Assembly (NCBI GenBank): GCA_037355855.1
Contig: CM074768.1
Location: 1,860,001 to 1,924,000 of the forward strand
Length of the DNA stretch: 64,000 bases
Origin: Pseudo-nitzschia pungens
Lineage: Eukaryota; Bacillariophyta; Bacillariophyceae; Bacillariales; Bacillariaceae
Direction of reading: 5' to 3'
Part shown: one piece after another, positions 40,802 to 50,054 of the stretch
How positions within the stretch are numbered: position 1 is the stretch's first letter
How the letters are laid out: the number at the start of each line of letters is the position of its first letter
Program-made: the position numbers and the translations under genes
Notes under the pieces: model-generated
What the model saw: the letters and a program-made list of their open reading frames with translations, nothing else
What the model was told of the DNA's origin: nothing
Database searches by the model: none

Positions 40802-42301
40802 TCAGAGAAGACAAGTCCCACAAGCGTTGGGGCAAGCCTCGGAAACAATGCTTCCCTTGAATCTTCCGGTCGAGACTGTCTGGCCGCATTGCGTTTCTGG
40901 ATCGACGTTCTCGCAATTCAGCCGCTGCCGATTGGACCTGAAATTGTTGTGAAAGTCAACACAATCAACTACATCTGATTGATCAACTTCATCTGATTGA
41001 TCAACTTCATCTGATTGATCAACTTCATCTGAGCAATCACTATTGCACAAGACGCCGTCGCTAATATCGGTAGTTTCACAAGCAGTCCAGAGGAACATAC
41101 CAAATACATCTCGTTGATCCCTGCCACCCAAAGTCGAAACACGCGGTTCCCACCGGCTCAAACATTGGTTGAAAGCCAGTGCACCATTAAAAATCCGAGT
41201 AAAACTTCCGGTACCAGAAACATCCCATTCATTGAGGGGCTGGTTGAAACGCTTTGCAAAAAGAAATATCGCCCGCTTGTTCGTAACTTGAGAAACATTC
41301 CATTCATTGAGGGGTTGGTTGAAGCTCTCTGCCTTCTGAAACATCAATTTCATGCTCGTCACCTGAGAAACATCCCATTCATTGAGGGGTTGGTTGAAGG
41401 ACTTTGCATTCGAAAACATAAGATACATCTCAGTAACCTGAGCAACATTCCATTCATTGAGGGGCTGGTTGAAGGAGTTCGCAGAATTAAACATTTTGCT
41501 CATGTCAGTAACTTCAGAAACATCCCATTCATTGAGGGGCTGGTTGAAGGAGTTCGCAGAATTAAACATATTGCTCATGTCAGTAACTTCAGAAACATCC
41601 CATTCATTGAGGGGCTGGTTGAAATTCGCTCGAAGAAACATCGACTGCATATCAGTAACTTTTGAAACATCCCAGCAATTCAAACGACGATCAAAATCAT
41701 CATCATGTGCAAAAGCATATCCCATGTCAGTCACCTTGCTAGTATTCCAGCAGTTCAATGGGATCTCGTCGTCAAATTGGCAATCGTTTCCATCATTAAC
41801 GCAATTGCTTATGAGTTCTCTAAAGTAAGGTCCCGAAACCTCAACAACAGGTCGTGAAAACTCTGCACAGTATTCTTCGCAGTTTGAATGAAAGAGCTGG
41901 TAGAACGCTTCATCAGTGGCCTCAAGATTGCGCTCAAACATCCCGGCCTCTATCACACCGTTTATCTTTGCCTCCAAATTGTCCTCATCGGCAGGCACCT
42001 TGCTCAGAATTCCGAGGTCCGGAGTACCAAAGGTGTCGTTCTGGTCGTTCTCCGGAATAGAATCCATTGGCTTGGTGAGTGGAACGCTGTTTCTGAGATG
42101 CGAAGAACGCAACGCCGACTTGGTAAGGTCCTTGGAGTGTTGTCCATTGGAGAAGTAGGACATGTGGTTGCGGTGATTGTCATCATGGGAATGCAACAAC
42201 GGATGGACATAGGATTCTCTCGGAGTATCCTCATGAGTTTCGATGTTGCTTGCAGACGCAAGTGCTGCTAGGGTTGCAATGGCAGTAGTCTCAAAACGCA
42301 T
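40802..42301 (-). CDS. Secreted BspA-like (DUF285) repeat protein
   Basis: 499 residues from ATG 42,301, which opens a short signal peptide (MRFETTAIATLAALASASN). Residues about 190-395 are eight ~25-residue repeats of the form LNEWDVSEVTDMSNMFNSAN-SFNQP, the DUF285/BspA-like leucine-rich-type surface repeat. Repeats three and four are almost identical in DNA. Then comes SDEVDQ repeated three times from an 18-bp DNA repeat (40,976-41,035). The C-terminus is a Cys-rich module (CVDF...LNCENV...QCG...CPNACGTCLL) that resembles ShK-like Cys-rich modules fused to other domains in diatoms. Role: probably extracellular binding or adhesion. The antisense frame reading NIPFIEGLVE repeats is a shadow. 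Confidence 0.88.
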   Translation of the reverse strand: MRFETTAIATLAALASASNIETHEDTPRESYVHPLLHSHDDNHRNHMSYFSNGQHSKDLTKSALRSSHLRNSVPLTKPMDSIPENDQNDTFGTPDLGILSKVPADEDNLEAKINGVIEAGMFERNLEATDEAFYQLFHSNCEEYCAEFSRPVVEVSGPYFRELISNCVNDGNDCQFDDEIPLNCWNTSKVTDMGYAFAHDDDFDRRLNCWDVSKVTDMQSMFLRANFNQPLNEWDVSEVTDMSNMFNSANSFNQPLNEWDVSEVTDMSKMFNSANSFNQPLNEWNVAQVTEMYLMFSNAKSFNQPLNEWDVSQVTSMKLMFQKAESFNQPLNEWNVSQVTNKRAIFLFAKRFNQPLNEWDVSGTGSFTRIFNGALAFNQCLSRWEPRVSTLGGRDQRDVFGMFLWTACETTDISDGVLCNSDCSDEVDQSDEVDQSDEVDQSDVVDCVDFHNNFRSNRQRLNCENVDPETQCGQTVSTGRFKGSIVSEACPNACGTCLL

Positions 42302-42334
42302 GTTGCTTGATTGATTGCTAAAGATGACACTTTT

Positions 42335-42455
42335 CTGCAACGGTAGAATGCAAAAAACAAATAAAGCAAGACACCATGAGTAAATACTGAAGGAGGAAGG
42401 TGAAAGATTGGGATGGACGCCGGGTACAATATTGAAATGCGGTTGGAAGACTTAC
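42335..42455 (-). other. Predicted 5'-UTR intron of the BspA-like gene
   Basis: On the minus strand GGTAAGT (donor, 42,455) and CCGTTGCAG (acceptor, 42,335), 34 bp before the start codon. Length 121 bp, typical for diatom introns. Confidence 0.6.
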
Positions 42456-42769
42456 CGTTGTCACTGATTCGATTATTCTCTTTTGTTTTCACTGTTTGCG
42501 AAACTAGATTTGTGTGCAAAGAAGGAATTGTTTGTGTCTTTGTTTGTGTGTATTTCTGCGGCGATTGAAGGAAACTTCGTGTCCAAAAAAATACGACATA
42601 CTACCTCTGTTCCGGAAGTCCACAATACTGGTTCACGTGTATAAGGCTTAGTCATAAGTGTAGAAATACGTAGAATTTGTAATTCAAATCTGTTGGTTAT
42701 TTGTGTAGAAATATCATACAAATCCACTCTGTTTGGAATATCAGAACCACGATCAAACACTAAATACGT
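42456..42769. other. Upstream region of BspA-like gene
   Basis: Likely promoter and first untranslated exon. No specific element recognised. Confidence 0.4.
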
Positions 42770-43685
42770 GCTAATAGAGATTCCGATTCGCAGATTGTCG
42801 TAAATTTAATAACTGTTTTTTTAACCTTTGAAGTCCTAAGATTATGAGTGTAGTGAACCAACTTTATTTGGAACTCCCATTAAACATTAAATACATGCTA
42901 GCTCTAGAGATTCCGATTCGCTGATTGTCGTAAATTTAATTGTTTTAAACTTATTACTTACTACGTAAATCCTAAGATTCTGAGTGGGGTGATCCACTCT
43001 ATTTGGAATATATCAGAATCCCGATCAAACATTAAATACATGCTAGCTCTAGAGATTCCGATTCGCTGATTGTCGTAAATTTAATAATTGTTTTAACCTT
43101 TTTTAAGTCCTAAAAAAATAAGATTATGAGTGGAGTGATCCACTTTATTTGGAATATATCAGAATCCCGATCAAACATTAAATACATGCTAGCTCTAGAG
43201 ATTCCGATTCGCTGATTGTCGTAAATTTAATAGAAGTAATTGTTTTTAACTTTTTTCAGTCCTAAGATTATGAGTGGGGTGATCCACTCTATTTGGAATA
43301 TATCAGAATCCCGATCAAACATTAAATACATGCTAGCTCTAGAGATTCCGATTCGCTGATTGTCGTAAATTTAATAATTGTTTTAACCTTTTTTAAGTCC
43401 TAAAAAAATAAGATTATGAGTGGAGTGATCCACTTTATTTGGAATATATCAGAATCCCGATCAAACATTAAATACATGCTAGCTCTAGAGATTCCGATTC
43501 GCTGATTGTCGTAAATTTAATAGAAGTAATTGTTTTTAACTTTTTTCAGTCCTAAGATTATGAGTGGGGTGATCCACTGTATTTGGAATATATCAGAACC
43601 CCGATCAAACATTAAATACATGCTAGCTCTAGAGATTCCGATTCGCTGATTGTCGTAAATTTAATTGTTTTATACTTATTACTTA
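42770..43685. repeat. 145-bp satellite with 290-bp higher-order period
   Basis: The core TGCTAGCTCTAGAGATTCCG recurs at 42,896, 43,041, 43,187, 43,331, 43,477 and 43,621. Alternating spacings (146/144) and two spacer types (AATAATTGTTTTAACC with TTTAAGTCC; AATAGAAGTAATTGTTTTTA with TTTCAGTCC) give a 290-bp dimer that is repeated almost perfectly (43,041-43,331 and 43,331-43,621). A degenerate first unit starts near 42,770. Confidence 0.92.
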
Positions 43686-44239
43686 GTAGTACAGTATTCC
43701 GTGTGACAAGGAACGCCGAAGCATCATCATCACTGACCTGAATTCTTTTTAAAAATAAAAAAAAGAAGACATTATGTATGTGCAGGTGTTGGGTACAAGA
43801 AGTAACCTTACTTAGGTAGTATTATTTTTCTAGCAAAGTCCATGGCCCAATTCTCAAGGCTCAGCACGAAGGAACGGCAAAGTGTGAATAGTACGATTAC
43901 CGGTAAGGTTTAGCAGTTATGTTAGAGATGGATGTAGATTTAAGTTGATACTAGTAGTAGTTGCCCATCAACAGTAGATACTACTACTACTACAAAAAAT
44001 TGAGATCGCTTCCGAACGCAATGAGGAATGGTTTGCGGCGGGTACGTACGTACTACGTTTAGTATCTTATCTCTTCGTCAGCCGACGTCGGTCGCAAGCA
44101 ATCGCAATGCGGTGCGACAACAGATCCAGGATGTTATGGCCACTGCGGCTGCGGCGGCGGCTGATGATGATGATGATGGGACGGTGCCACACGAAAGATG
44201 GTTGGTTGGTTGGTTGTACATACGGTATTATGGTACGTA
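43686..44239. other. Intergenic, no gene recognised
   Basis: Includes AGTAACCTTAC at 43,801, several TAGTAGTAG strings and a (GAT)n/(GGTT)n stretch near 44,160-44,215. Confidence 0.5.
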
Positions 44240-44375
44240 CAACGGCCTCTGGATTCCGTAGCAAAAGCCTTGCGGATGATCTCAAAATGATCCTCACCCT
44301 TTGAGGATTCATTCACGTCGTGCAAATTAATACAGTACAACGCAAATCCGCGATGATTTACTGCGGCTAAAGGTC
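44240..44375 (-). pseudogene. Decayed DUF4116 C-terminal fragment
   Basis: On the minus strand it encodes EIIRKAF...RNPEA-like pieces in two frames, equivalent to IEIIRKALLQNPEAKKF of the intact gene just upstream. It is a second, older tandem copy of the gene's end; its own copy lies at 38,225-38,340. Confidence 0.65.
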
Positions 44376-44384
44376 ACATCTTTG

Positions 44385-45638
44385 TCATTTCGCCACTCCT
44401 CTTTGGGTGCTCCTCGTTCTGGTGTGTTGGACGTAATGCTCTGCCAGACAAACAAAGGACCATTTTGATACAAACTTTTTGGCCTCCGGATTCTGTAACA
44501 AAGCCTTGCGGATAATCTCGATATCAGCCTTTAAGGTTTCGCATGCTAATTGTAGGGCACGTCCATCATGATTAACCGCAGCCATAACCACGTCTTTGTT
44601 GTTTTTCAACTCTTCGGATGCATGCTTCAAGGCCCATCTATGATTCTTCACTGCAGCTAAGACGACGTCTTTGTCGTTTTGCAACTCTTCGGGTGCATCT
44701 CTCAAGGCCCATCCATAATTCTTCACTGCAACTAACACGACGTCTTTGTCATTTCGCATCTCCTTGGGTGCATCTCTCAAGGCCGATCCATTATTATTAA
44801 CTGCAGGGAGGACGACGTCTTCGTCGTTTTGCAACTCTTCGGATGCATGCTTCAAGGCCAATCCATTATTATTAACTGCAGGTAGGACGACGCCTTTGTC
44901 GTTTTGCAACTCTTCGGATGCATGCTTCAAGGCACTTCCATCATTTTTCACTGCAGCTAACACGACGTCTTTGTCGTTTTGCAACTCTTCGGATGCAAAT
45001 TTCAAGGCCCATCCCTTATTGTTCACCGCAGCTAAGACGACGTCTTTGTCGTTTTGCAACTCTTCGGATGCATCTTCCAAGGCCCATCCATAATTCTTCA
45101 CTGCAGCTAAGACGACGTCTTTGTCGTTTTGCAACTCTTCGGGTGCATCTCTCAAGGCCCATCCATAATTCTTCACTGCAGCTAAGACGACGTCTTTGTC
45201 GTTTTGCAACTCTTTGGTTGCATAATTGAAGGCCAATCCATTATTCTTCACTGCAGCTAAGACAAGATCTTTGTCGTTTTGCAAGTCTTCGGATGCATAC
45301 TTCAAGGCGCTTCCATTATTCTTCACTGCAGCTAACACGACGTCTTTGTCGTTTCGCAACTCTTCAGATACATATTTCAAGGTCAATCCATAATTCTTCA
45401 CTGCAGCTAACACGACGTCTTTGTCGTTCCTCACAGTGTTCCCAAAACATTTCAGGAAGTAGGCATTCCGTGCCACTACAGCCATGGCAACGTCTCTGTC
45501 GTCCAGCATTGGAAAGGGAGGGTGACGCTGTTTTAGCTCTCTCAACGCGGCGCCGATGACCTCGTGATGATCTCTATCAGAAACATCCTGTATGCGTTCC
45601 AAGAACGCCGTCTTTTCAGAATCGGTGGCGGTATTCAT
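44385..45638 (-). CDS. DUF4116 repeat protein
   Basis: 417 residues from MNTATDSEKTAFLERIQDVS. After a charged N-terminal helix come about thirteen 24-residue repeats of the form LQNDKDVVLAAVKNNG-SALKYASEE (DUF4116, PF13475), encoded by a 72-bp DNA repeat, then a non-repeat end (IEIIRKALLQNPEAKKFVSK and a Cys/His stretch). DUF4116 proteins are common in stramenopiles; their function is unknown, and a helical solenoid for protein binding is the usual guess. No signal peptide, so probably cytosolic. DNA repeats are similar enough for unequal crossing-over, and the 38-kb fragment shows that this locus has been copied. Confidence 0.9.
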   Translation of the reverse strand: MNTATDSEKTAFLERIQDVSDRDHHEVIGAALRELKQRHPPFPMLDDRDVAMAVVARNAYFLKCFGNTVRNDKDVVLAAVKNYGLTLKYVSEELRNDKDVVLAAVKNNGSALKYASEDLQNDKDLVLAAVKNNGLAFNYATKELQNDKDVVLAAVKNYGWALRDAPEELQNDKDVVLAAVKNYGWALEDASEELQNDKDVVLAAVNNKGWALKFASEELQNDKDVVLAAVKNDGSALKHASEELQNDKGVVLPAVNNNGLALKHASEELQNDEDVVLPAVNNNGSALRDAPKEMRNDKDVVLVAVKNYGWALRDAPEELQNDKDVVLAAVKNHRWALKHASEELKNNKDVVMAAVNHDGRALQLACETLKADIEIIRKALLQNPEAKKFVSKWSFVCLAEHYVQHTRTRSTQRGVAK

Positions 45639-47165
45639 TGTTCTTGTTGGTGTGGGTATCTTGTAATGGTTTCTTGTATTCGCAATCCTAATCGTACTCG
45701 TACTTTTAGTCGAGTCTTTGTTTTTGAAATCAGTTCTGTCAGATGTGAGAGTAACGAGGTACAGGTAACCTTAAGCCTTTCGTCGCAAGTTACTTTGTGT
45801 AACACGGTAAGTAACTTAGTTGTGAATCCAACTTTGTACGAGTAAGGTTACTGTATCGTACGAAGTAATTCGTAGTTCAGATACGAAACTCCCTGTCGCA
45901 TTTTGCGTTGCATGGCGCACCGGAAATCGGACAACGGACGGGATCCGTTCCTGTCGACAGAGAAGAGAGCGACAAACAGTAATTTAAGGTTACAAGAAGC
46001 AACCTTACGAAGTCATCGTAAGTGACCGTAACCTTACGACTAGTACGGAGAAGGTCTTTGGTGTCAGCTTTTTCTGTGCGTAGAATTCTACGTCATTTGG
46101 TACTCTTCTGACGGACGGAATTTTCACAATTTTCACAGGCTTCGAAAAACGATTGGGCGTGATCTGTGATCTGGTTGTTCCTCGGTTATTTTCAAAAGTG
46201 AGGTGGTTATTCACTAGCTATTCGGGATTCGTCCTCACAAAGCCGAATACCAAGCACAGTAATGTTACCGTGAGTGCACGAATCGAAGTCCAATTTGAAA
46301 GTGCTTGTTGGTAAATACAGAAAAAATTAATGAATGATGGAAATAGAGACCAGCAGCACAAGCAAGCAAACGCGAGAAGGTTTCGGCGAGCATTGGAACA
46401 TCTCCGAGAGAGCAAGAGTAAGGACTGGCAAATCCGAGTCCACGGTAGTTCTCGTGTCTCTCGCCCTCGGTCTGCTGCCGTGCACAACTAGTAAATACTA
46501 CTACGAAGTACGTACTTTGTAATACTAATAACGATACTAATAACAATCCCGTTTCATCCAGTTAGGCTGTGTGGTGATCCACGATGTGAGCAGAGCAAAA
46601 AGTTTGATGCGAGACCAACATCGTGTGCGTTGTTCGAGTGGCGCATCTGCTATCCGATGGAATGGATGTACGAGCATGTCAAACCGCTCGTCGAAGGTGG
46701 TATTTTCATTATTATTATTATTATTATTATTTTGAATCACTCCCCAAACGAAATACTTCGCAACAATGATAATGATGTCTGTACCGTGCCGTACAAAGTC
46801 CATTGCGTGTGCAATTTTTGTGTTGTGCGACGTTCATGACGTGTACCTCGTTCTTCGTACGAAGTATTTTACAAAGTACGAAGTACTGGACTCTGCATGT
46901 CGCCACCGGTTTCCACAAGCGCTGAAAAAGGAATGCGAATTCCTTTCCGAAGCAACGAAAGCGAAGCGAAAGGAATTGAATTCTCGGACGACAGAAACGA
47001 TCCGAGTATGATGCCATTGTTCTTATCATTGTTTTGTTTTGTTTTGGTTCTTGTTTTCGTTTTCGTTTTCGTTTTCGTTTTCATTTCCATTTCCATTTCC
47101 ATTTTCACCGTCCGTTTTCGTTTCAATCATCTTTGATAATTTCGCTGTCGCTGTCGTTGTCGTTT
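45639..47165. other. Intergenic, simple repeats and motif copies
   Basis: Exact GTAAGGTTAC at 45,842; variants around 45,760-46,035. (ATT)n at 46,709-46,735 and (GTTTTC)n from 47,035 to 47,100. Short frames at 46.2-46.8 kb have no recognisable domain. Confidence 0.55.
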
Positions 47166-48704
47166 TCACCGTCCGTTTTTGTTTTTGTTTTTGTCGCAGG
47201 GATCCCTGTGCCATTTCTCCAGCAAAGCCCGGAAGCGGTCCGGCGACGACACGGTGACGGTCGGTCTCGTCAAAAAGGTGTCCAGGATCCACCGGGCCGA
47301 TTCCGAGGCGTGTCCCAACAGAATCCCTCGCAGGCGAGCGTGCGAGTGTTCGCAAATGTCCATCAAGGGGATGGAAGCATTGTTTGTATTTGTATTTGTA
47401 TTTGTATTTGCGGTGGCGGACAACTGTTCGTTTTGTTGTTGCTGTTGTTGTTGTTGTTGGAGCTGGTGGCGGTCTTGTAGTTCTCGCAGCGGCCGTCCCG
47501 TCGAGTTGGTTATGGTTTTTGTTCGTTTTCTTGGCGCTCGTGGTTGTGGTTGTGGTTGTGGTTGCGATTGTCCCCTCCCCGGGGTCACGTGGAGCATGGG
47601 ACCGACCAGTGGCGAGGGCAAGCCGAGGAATTTGGCCAGGTCTTTGCGAAAGGTTTCGGTTTCGGTTTCGGTTTCGGTTTCGATTTCGATTCCGTGTTCG
47701 TGTTCGTGTCCGCCGCGTTCCCCTCCCAGCTGGTGCACGTCGTAGAGAAAGACCCTCCGGTGCGAAGCGACGCGCGACAGGTATTCCCCGAACCGGGCCC
47801 GGTCGGTGCACACCCCCCTGTGGAGCGTCCGGCACCGGCCAACGTGCTTCTCCGGCGGAACCAGCATGGGAAATCCGTTGCGGATCCGAAAGTTGTAAAA
47901 GGACTCGAACCACTCTATCGGATGCCGGACGCCGACGATGAATTTGGTGGAGGGAAAGTAGGTGTCGTAGTTGTTCCGGGCCAGATCGACCTCGAGATCC
48001 CGGGGGCACTTGATGCCCAGGAGTCGCTTGCTCTTGGTAGTAGTGATGTTTTTGTTTTTATTTTTGGTGGTTTTGTTTGGCTCGTCGTAGTGTTCATAGT
48101 GGGCGTGCAGGTCCCTCAGGAGGGGAACGTGTTGGTTCCACCCCATCTCGCACCGTTCCTCCCCAAAGACAAAAATGTTGTTGTCGTTGTCGCTGTCGTT
48201 GTCGTTGCTCCTCTGTTGCTGCTTGAGATAGAGCATCAGCGTGGAGGTTCCGGTCTTGGGGAATCCAACAATGGCGAAATCGAGCAGCCAGTTGACGTCC
48301 CGGGTGATGTTCCATCCCTGGATGTAGTCTTCCAGGCGTGGTTTTTGCGGTTTTCCAATCTTTCTTGTTGCGATTGATGTTGGTGTTGATGTTAAATTTT
48401 GGTTTCCAATTTTAGTGTTAGTTTCAGTTTCAGTTTTAGCTTTAGTTGCAGTTTCAGTTTTAGTTTCAGTTCCAATTGCAATTGCGGTTTCGGTTGGAAT
48501 CGCATAGCCCCGAGGGTCGACCCCCGGACCGGCGGGGCCGGAGTCTCCCGGATCGATCGTGATGGCCCGCAGGCTCACATAGATGGAACAAAAACAGAGG
48601 CATCCCACCAAGAGAAAGATGCGCTGCGAGGTGATGCGAAAGACGATCCCTTTTCGTTTCTTCTTCGTCTGGTTCGGTTTTGTCATTGTCATTGTCATTG
48701 TCAT
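47166..48704 (-). CDS. Golgi-type membrane sulfotransferase
   Basis: 512 residues. Basic N-terminus, one membrane segment near residues 28-46 (RIFLLVGCLCFCSIYVSL), a Thr/Glu/Lys stem made by short repeats, then a catalytic domain with the 5'-phosphosulfate loop FAIVGFPKTGTSTLMLYL (143-160) and the 3'-phosphate site KFIVGVRHPIEWFESFYN (253-270). KCPRDLEVD (231-239) and DVHQL fit carbohydrate sulfotransferase domains. Low-complexity insertions from microsatellites (ETETETET; QPQPQPQP; nine Gln; NTNTNTNT) interrupt the domain at loops. Substrate unknown. Upstream DNA is (GTTGTC)n, so the exact start is uncertain; the frame preceding ATG 48,704 codes for Thr repeats. Confidence 0.87.
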   Translation of the reverse strand: MTMTMTMTKPNQTKKKRKGIVFRITSQRIFLLVGCLCFCSIYVSLRAITIDPGDSGPAGPGVDPRGYAIPTETAIAIGTETKTETATKAKTETETNTKIGNQNLTSTPTSIATRKIGKPQKPRLEDYIQGWNITRDVNWLLDFAIVGFPKTGTSTLMLYLKQQQRSNDNDSDNDNNIFVFGEERCEMGWNQHVPLLRDLHAHYEHYDEPNKTTKNKNKNITTTKSKRLLGIKCPRDLEVDLARNNYDTYFPSTKFIVGVRHPIEWFESFYNFRIRNGFPMLVPPEKHVGRCRTLHRGVCTDRARFGEYLSRVASHRRVFLYDVHQLGGERGGHEHEHGIEIETETETETETFRKDLAKFLGLPSPLVGPMLHVTPGRGQSQPQPQPQPRAPRKRTKTITNSTGRPLRELQDRHQLQQQQQQQQQNEQLSATANTNTNTNTNNASIPLMDICEHSHARLRGILLGHASESARWILDTFLTRPTVTVSSPDRFRALLEKWHRDPCDKNKNKNGR

Positions 48705-48705
48705 T

Positions 48706-48748
<43 letters not shown>

Positions 48749-48800
48749 TTTTCGTTTTCGTTTTGTTTTCGTTTTCGTTTTGTTTTCGTTGTCGTTGTCG

Positions 48801-48843
<43 letters not shown>

Positions 48844-49700
48844 CGTTGGTTTCCGCGCTGTTGTCGCTATCGTTCGTATCGTCCCTTTTTGGCTCGTGCT
48901 TCGTACCGGAAGCAAGCATGCCGTTCGTACCGTATTTGCATCGTTTCGCTCTGGGTTGTTTGGTTGTTCGGTTGGTCGGTTGTTTGGTTGGTCGGTGGGT
49001 GACTGGGTTGTTCCGAGCCGAGAGGTTTGGTTTGGTTTGGATTGGATTGGATTGGATTGGATTGGTTTGGTTTGGTTTGGTTTGGATTGGTGTGAGTTGT
49101 CACTTCTCGCTTGATGCTTGTCGTTTTGTCGCTTCCCTTCGTGTGATGGGTTAGGTTAAGGGTTTAGTGGCTAAAGTCACCTTTTAGATTATGAGCCAGA
49201 ACAACATCGAAAGGTCCACTGTTTTTGCTAACTCTAATCACTCTAACAGTAAGGTTACTGGTACACCGTGGACACTATTATACCCTAAAGAACCTTACCG
49301 TACCGTAAGATTACCGGTACCGGTACCGGTACCGGTAGGACTGAAATGGCAAGGTCACGAGCGTTCCAATGATAATCTTACCCAACATAACTTTTTTAAA
49401 AGTTACCGTACATTGCGCGCCTGACCTTTTCTCACACCGCGCCATAAAATATGCTCAAAATTACGAAAAGGAACTCCATTTCAACAACCACGGCACCAAG
49501 ACCTGTCACACCCCCCCTATCTCCGCAACCAACGCCGGCTCAATTCTATCATTCTAGCTGCTAAAGAATCTAAACTATCAGAGGGAGAAGACCTGCAAGT
49601 TTCGGATCGATTGGAGTACTTGATTCCGGAGAATCGAACTGGCAAAGCAGCAGCAAAATTGCTTCTTTTTTTTTTTTTTTTTTTTTCGACCAAAAATCTT
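48705..49700. other. Microsatellite-rich upstream region
   Basis: (GTTGTC)n, (GTTTTC)n and (GTT)n to 48,845, then (GGTTTGGTTT)n/(GGATT)n at 49,025-49,095. GTAAGGTTAC at 49,249 and (GGTACC)n at 49,315-49,337. A poly-T tract at 49,667-49,686. Frames are repeat translations. Confidence 0.6.
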
Positions 49701-50050
49701 CCCCCGTCCAAACTGCGGCGAAAATTAATATCTCTGTCCCCACTCCATCGATTCGAACCGGACCACTTCGTAAAGATCTATTGAATCAGGAAGGACAAGC
49801 AATCAAATTTGAGGATCGATTGAACGTTTCGTTTTTGAGAATCGAACTGTACACCGAGCACAGTCCCCCTAAAAAACGGCAAGCAAATACAGGTGAAACT
49901 GCGGCAAAAAATAATATCTCCGTCCCCACTCCATCGATTCCGACCGGACTGCTTCTCAAAGATCTATCACATCAAGAAGGACAAGCTATCCAATTTGTGG
50001 ATCGATCGGACGAGTCGTTTTCGAGAATCGAACTGTACACCGACCAAGCA
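49701..50050 (+). repeat. ~188-bp tandem repeat upstream of HTH gene
   Basis: AACTGCGGCGAAAATTAATA at 49,709 and AACTGCGGCAAAAAATAATA at 49,897 start two units that share CCCCACTCCATCGATTC, AAAGATCTAT and GAGAATCGAACTGTACACCG. A third, more decayed unit lies at about 49,500-49,640. The second unit ends at the start codon of the next gene. Confidence 0.75.
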
Positions 50051-50054
50051 AAAA

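Noticed and set aside
41114..41828. Antisense frames with NIPFIEGLVE repeats
   Set aside because: Shadow of the BspA-like repeats on the other strand, which have the signal peptide and domain match.
44618..45559. Plus-strand frames opposite the DUF4116 gene
   Set aside because: Shadows of the 72-bp coding repeat.
47544..48377. 277-residue plus-strand frame
   Set aside because: Antisense to the third sulfotransferase, with Phe-Gly and Val repeats from microsatellites.
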